Shown here piece by piece: positions 63,475 to 64,000 of a stretch of DNA of 64,000 bases; positions within the stretch are counted from its first letter, which is position 1, and each line of letters starts with the position of its first letter. Location of the stretch: NCBI RefSeq assembly GCF_014642855.1, contig NZ_BMJB01000001.1, positions 496,001 to 560,000 on the forward strand. The letters run 5' to 3'. The position numbers and the translations under genes are program-made. Source of the stretch: Edaphobacter acidisoli. Lineage in GTDB: Bacteria > Acidobacteriota > Terriglobia > Terriglobales > Acidobacteriaceae. The notes beneath the pieces are model-generated. The model was given only the letters and a program-made list of their open reading frames with translations. It was not told the origin of the DNA and did no database searches.

Positions 63475-64000
63475 TTAACTAAACAGGAATTCTTTGGTGC
63501 GGAGTTCTTTGACCGTGTCGCGGAGTTTGGCGGCGCGTTCGAATTCGAATTTTTTGGCGGCTTCGCGCATTTCGGTTTCCAGTTTGGCGATGTAGGTGTC
63601 TAGTTCTTGTTGCGTGGCGAAGTCGGGGACGCCTTCGGTCTCTTCGGTGAGGTCGGCGTAGTCGGCTTTTAGGATGCCGGCCAGCGACATTTCGGTGGCG
63701 CGGATGACGGATTGCGGCGTGATACCGTTTTCTTCGTTGTAGGCTTCCTGGATTTCGCGGCGGCGGTTGGTTTCGTCAATGGCGCGCTGCATGGAGTCGG
63801 TCATCTTGTCGGCGTAGAGGATGGCGCGGCCTTCGAGGTGGCGGGCGGCTCGGCCGATGGTTTGGATGAGGGAGCCCTGGCTGCGGAGGAAGCCCTCTTT
63901 GTCGGCGTCGAGGATGGCTACGAGGGAGACTTCGGGAAGGTCGAGGCCCTCGCGCAACAGGTTAATGCCGATGAGGACGTCGTACTCGCCTTTGCGGAGG
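63475..64000 (-). CDS. uvrB: Excinuclease ABC subunit B (C-terminal part, cut by window edge)
   Basis: The frame enters from the window edge, so about 175 C-terminal residues are present. Helicase motif VI is visible (QTIGRAARH after [20 protein letters not shown]), followed by [14 protein letters not shown] and the family-typical [16 protein letters not shown]. The terminal UVR motif ([20 protein letters not shown]) contacts UvrC. UvrB is the damage-verifying helicase of nucleotide excision repair. The gene precedes the FRG-SET gene on the same strand, with 22 bp between the uvrB stop and the FRG-SET start. Confidence 0.97.
   Translation of the reverse strand, partial: LRKGEYDVLIGINLLREGLDLPEVSLVAILDADKEGFLRSQGSLIQTIGRAARHLEGRAILYADKMTDSMQRAIDETNRRREIQEAYNEENGITPQSVIRATEMSLAGILKADYADLTEETEGVPDFATQQELDTYIAKLETEMREAAKKFEFERAAKLRDTVKELRTKEFLFS

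Overview
The window looks like a chromosomal segment of an Acidobacteriota bacterium, probably class Terriglobia. This is inferred from a very large Oar-type TonB-dependent receptor with an N-terminal carboxypeptidase-regulatory domain, plant-polysaccharide glycosidases, moderately high GC, families of structured intergenic repeats, and several small conserved families I associate with that phylum. No database search was possible. There is no prophage, insertion sequence or CRISPR array.

Layout. 1-3.7 kb: a cut-off DUF5077/DUF3472 protein divergent from a GH95-type glycosidase. 3.3-9.5 kb: a tripartite RND efflux operon. 9.9-12.8 kb: an HD-domain protein with a zinc-ribbon tail, and two arginine tRNAs flanking a CrtI/PYROXD2-like oxidoreductase. 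12.8-15 kb: HAD hydrolase, TlpA-like lipoprotein, family 2 glycosyltransferase. 15.1-17.5 kb: a pterin block of two tandem PTPS paralogues plus folE, then truB. 17.4-21.6 kb: the tesA / ybbA-ybbP arrangement known from enterobacteria. 21.9-27.1 kb: TonB-dependent receptor followed by a GH105/GH88-type hydrolase. 27.4-29.6 kb: galK-galT. 30-32.6 kb: a soluble Ser/Thr kinase with a TolB-N-like module and TPRs. 32.6-38.6 kb: a repeat-rich stretch containing eno, a SpoIIE-type phosphatase with an altered metal motif, a DUF2059 protein and a WRC-like zinc-motif protein. 38.6-43.6 kb: gpmI, the dnaX-ybaB-recR operon on the minus strand, and a small SET-domain protein. 43.7-52.3 kb: TPR, DinB-like, PspC, lysA, yebC, PagL-like, ftcD and secreted genes. 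52.4-60.3 kb: a CheY-like regulator divergent from a flagellar operon, flgF-G-A-H-I-J-M-N-K-L. 60.6-64 kb: an SDR resembling dihydropteridine reductase, a ParDE-type toxin-antitoxin pair, an FRG-SET fusion protein and the C-terminal part of uvrB.

The most unusual items are the FRG-SET fusion protein in a small accessory islet beside ParDE; a bacterial protein whose Cys/His spacing exactly matches the plant WRC zinc motif, preceded by a two-hairpin leader and running out into repeat sequence; an intergenic repeat with three mini-hairpins, one of which shows a compensatory base-pair change between copies; and a possible tetrahydrobiopterin-like chemistry set (folE, two PTPS-II-type enzymes and a QDPR-like SDR). 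Plus-strand genes also switch from G-rich to C-rich and back near about 9.7 and 43 kb, as expected if that block had been inverted.
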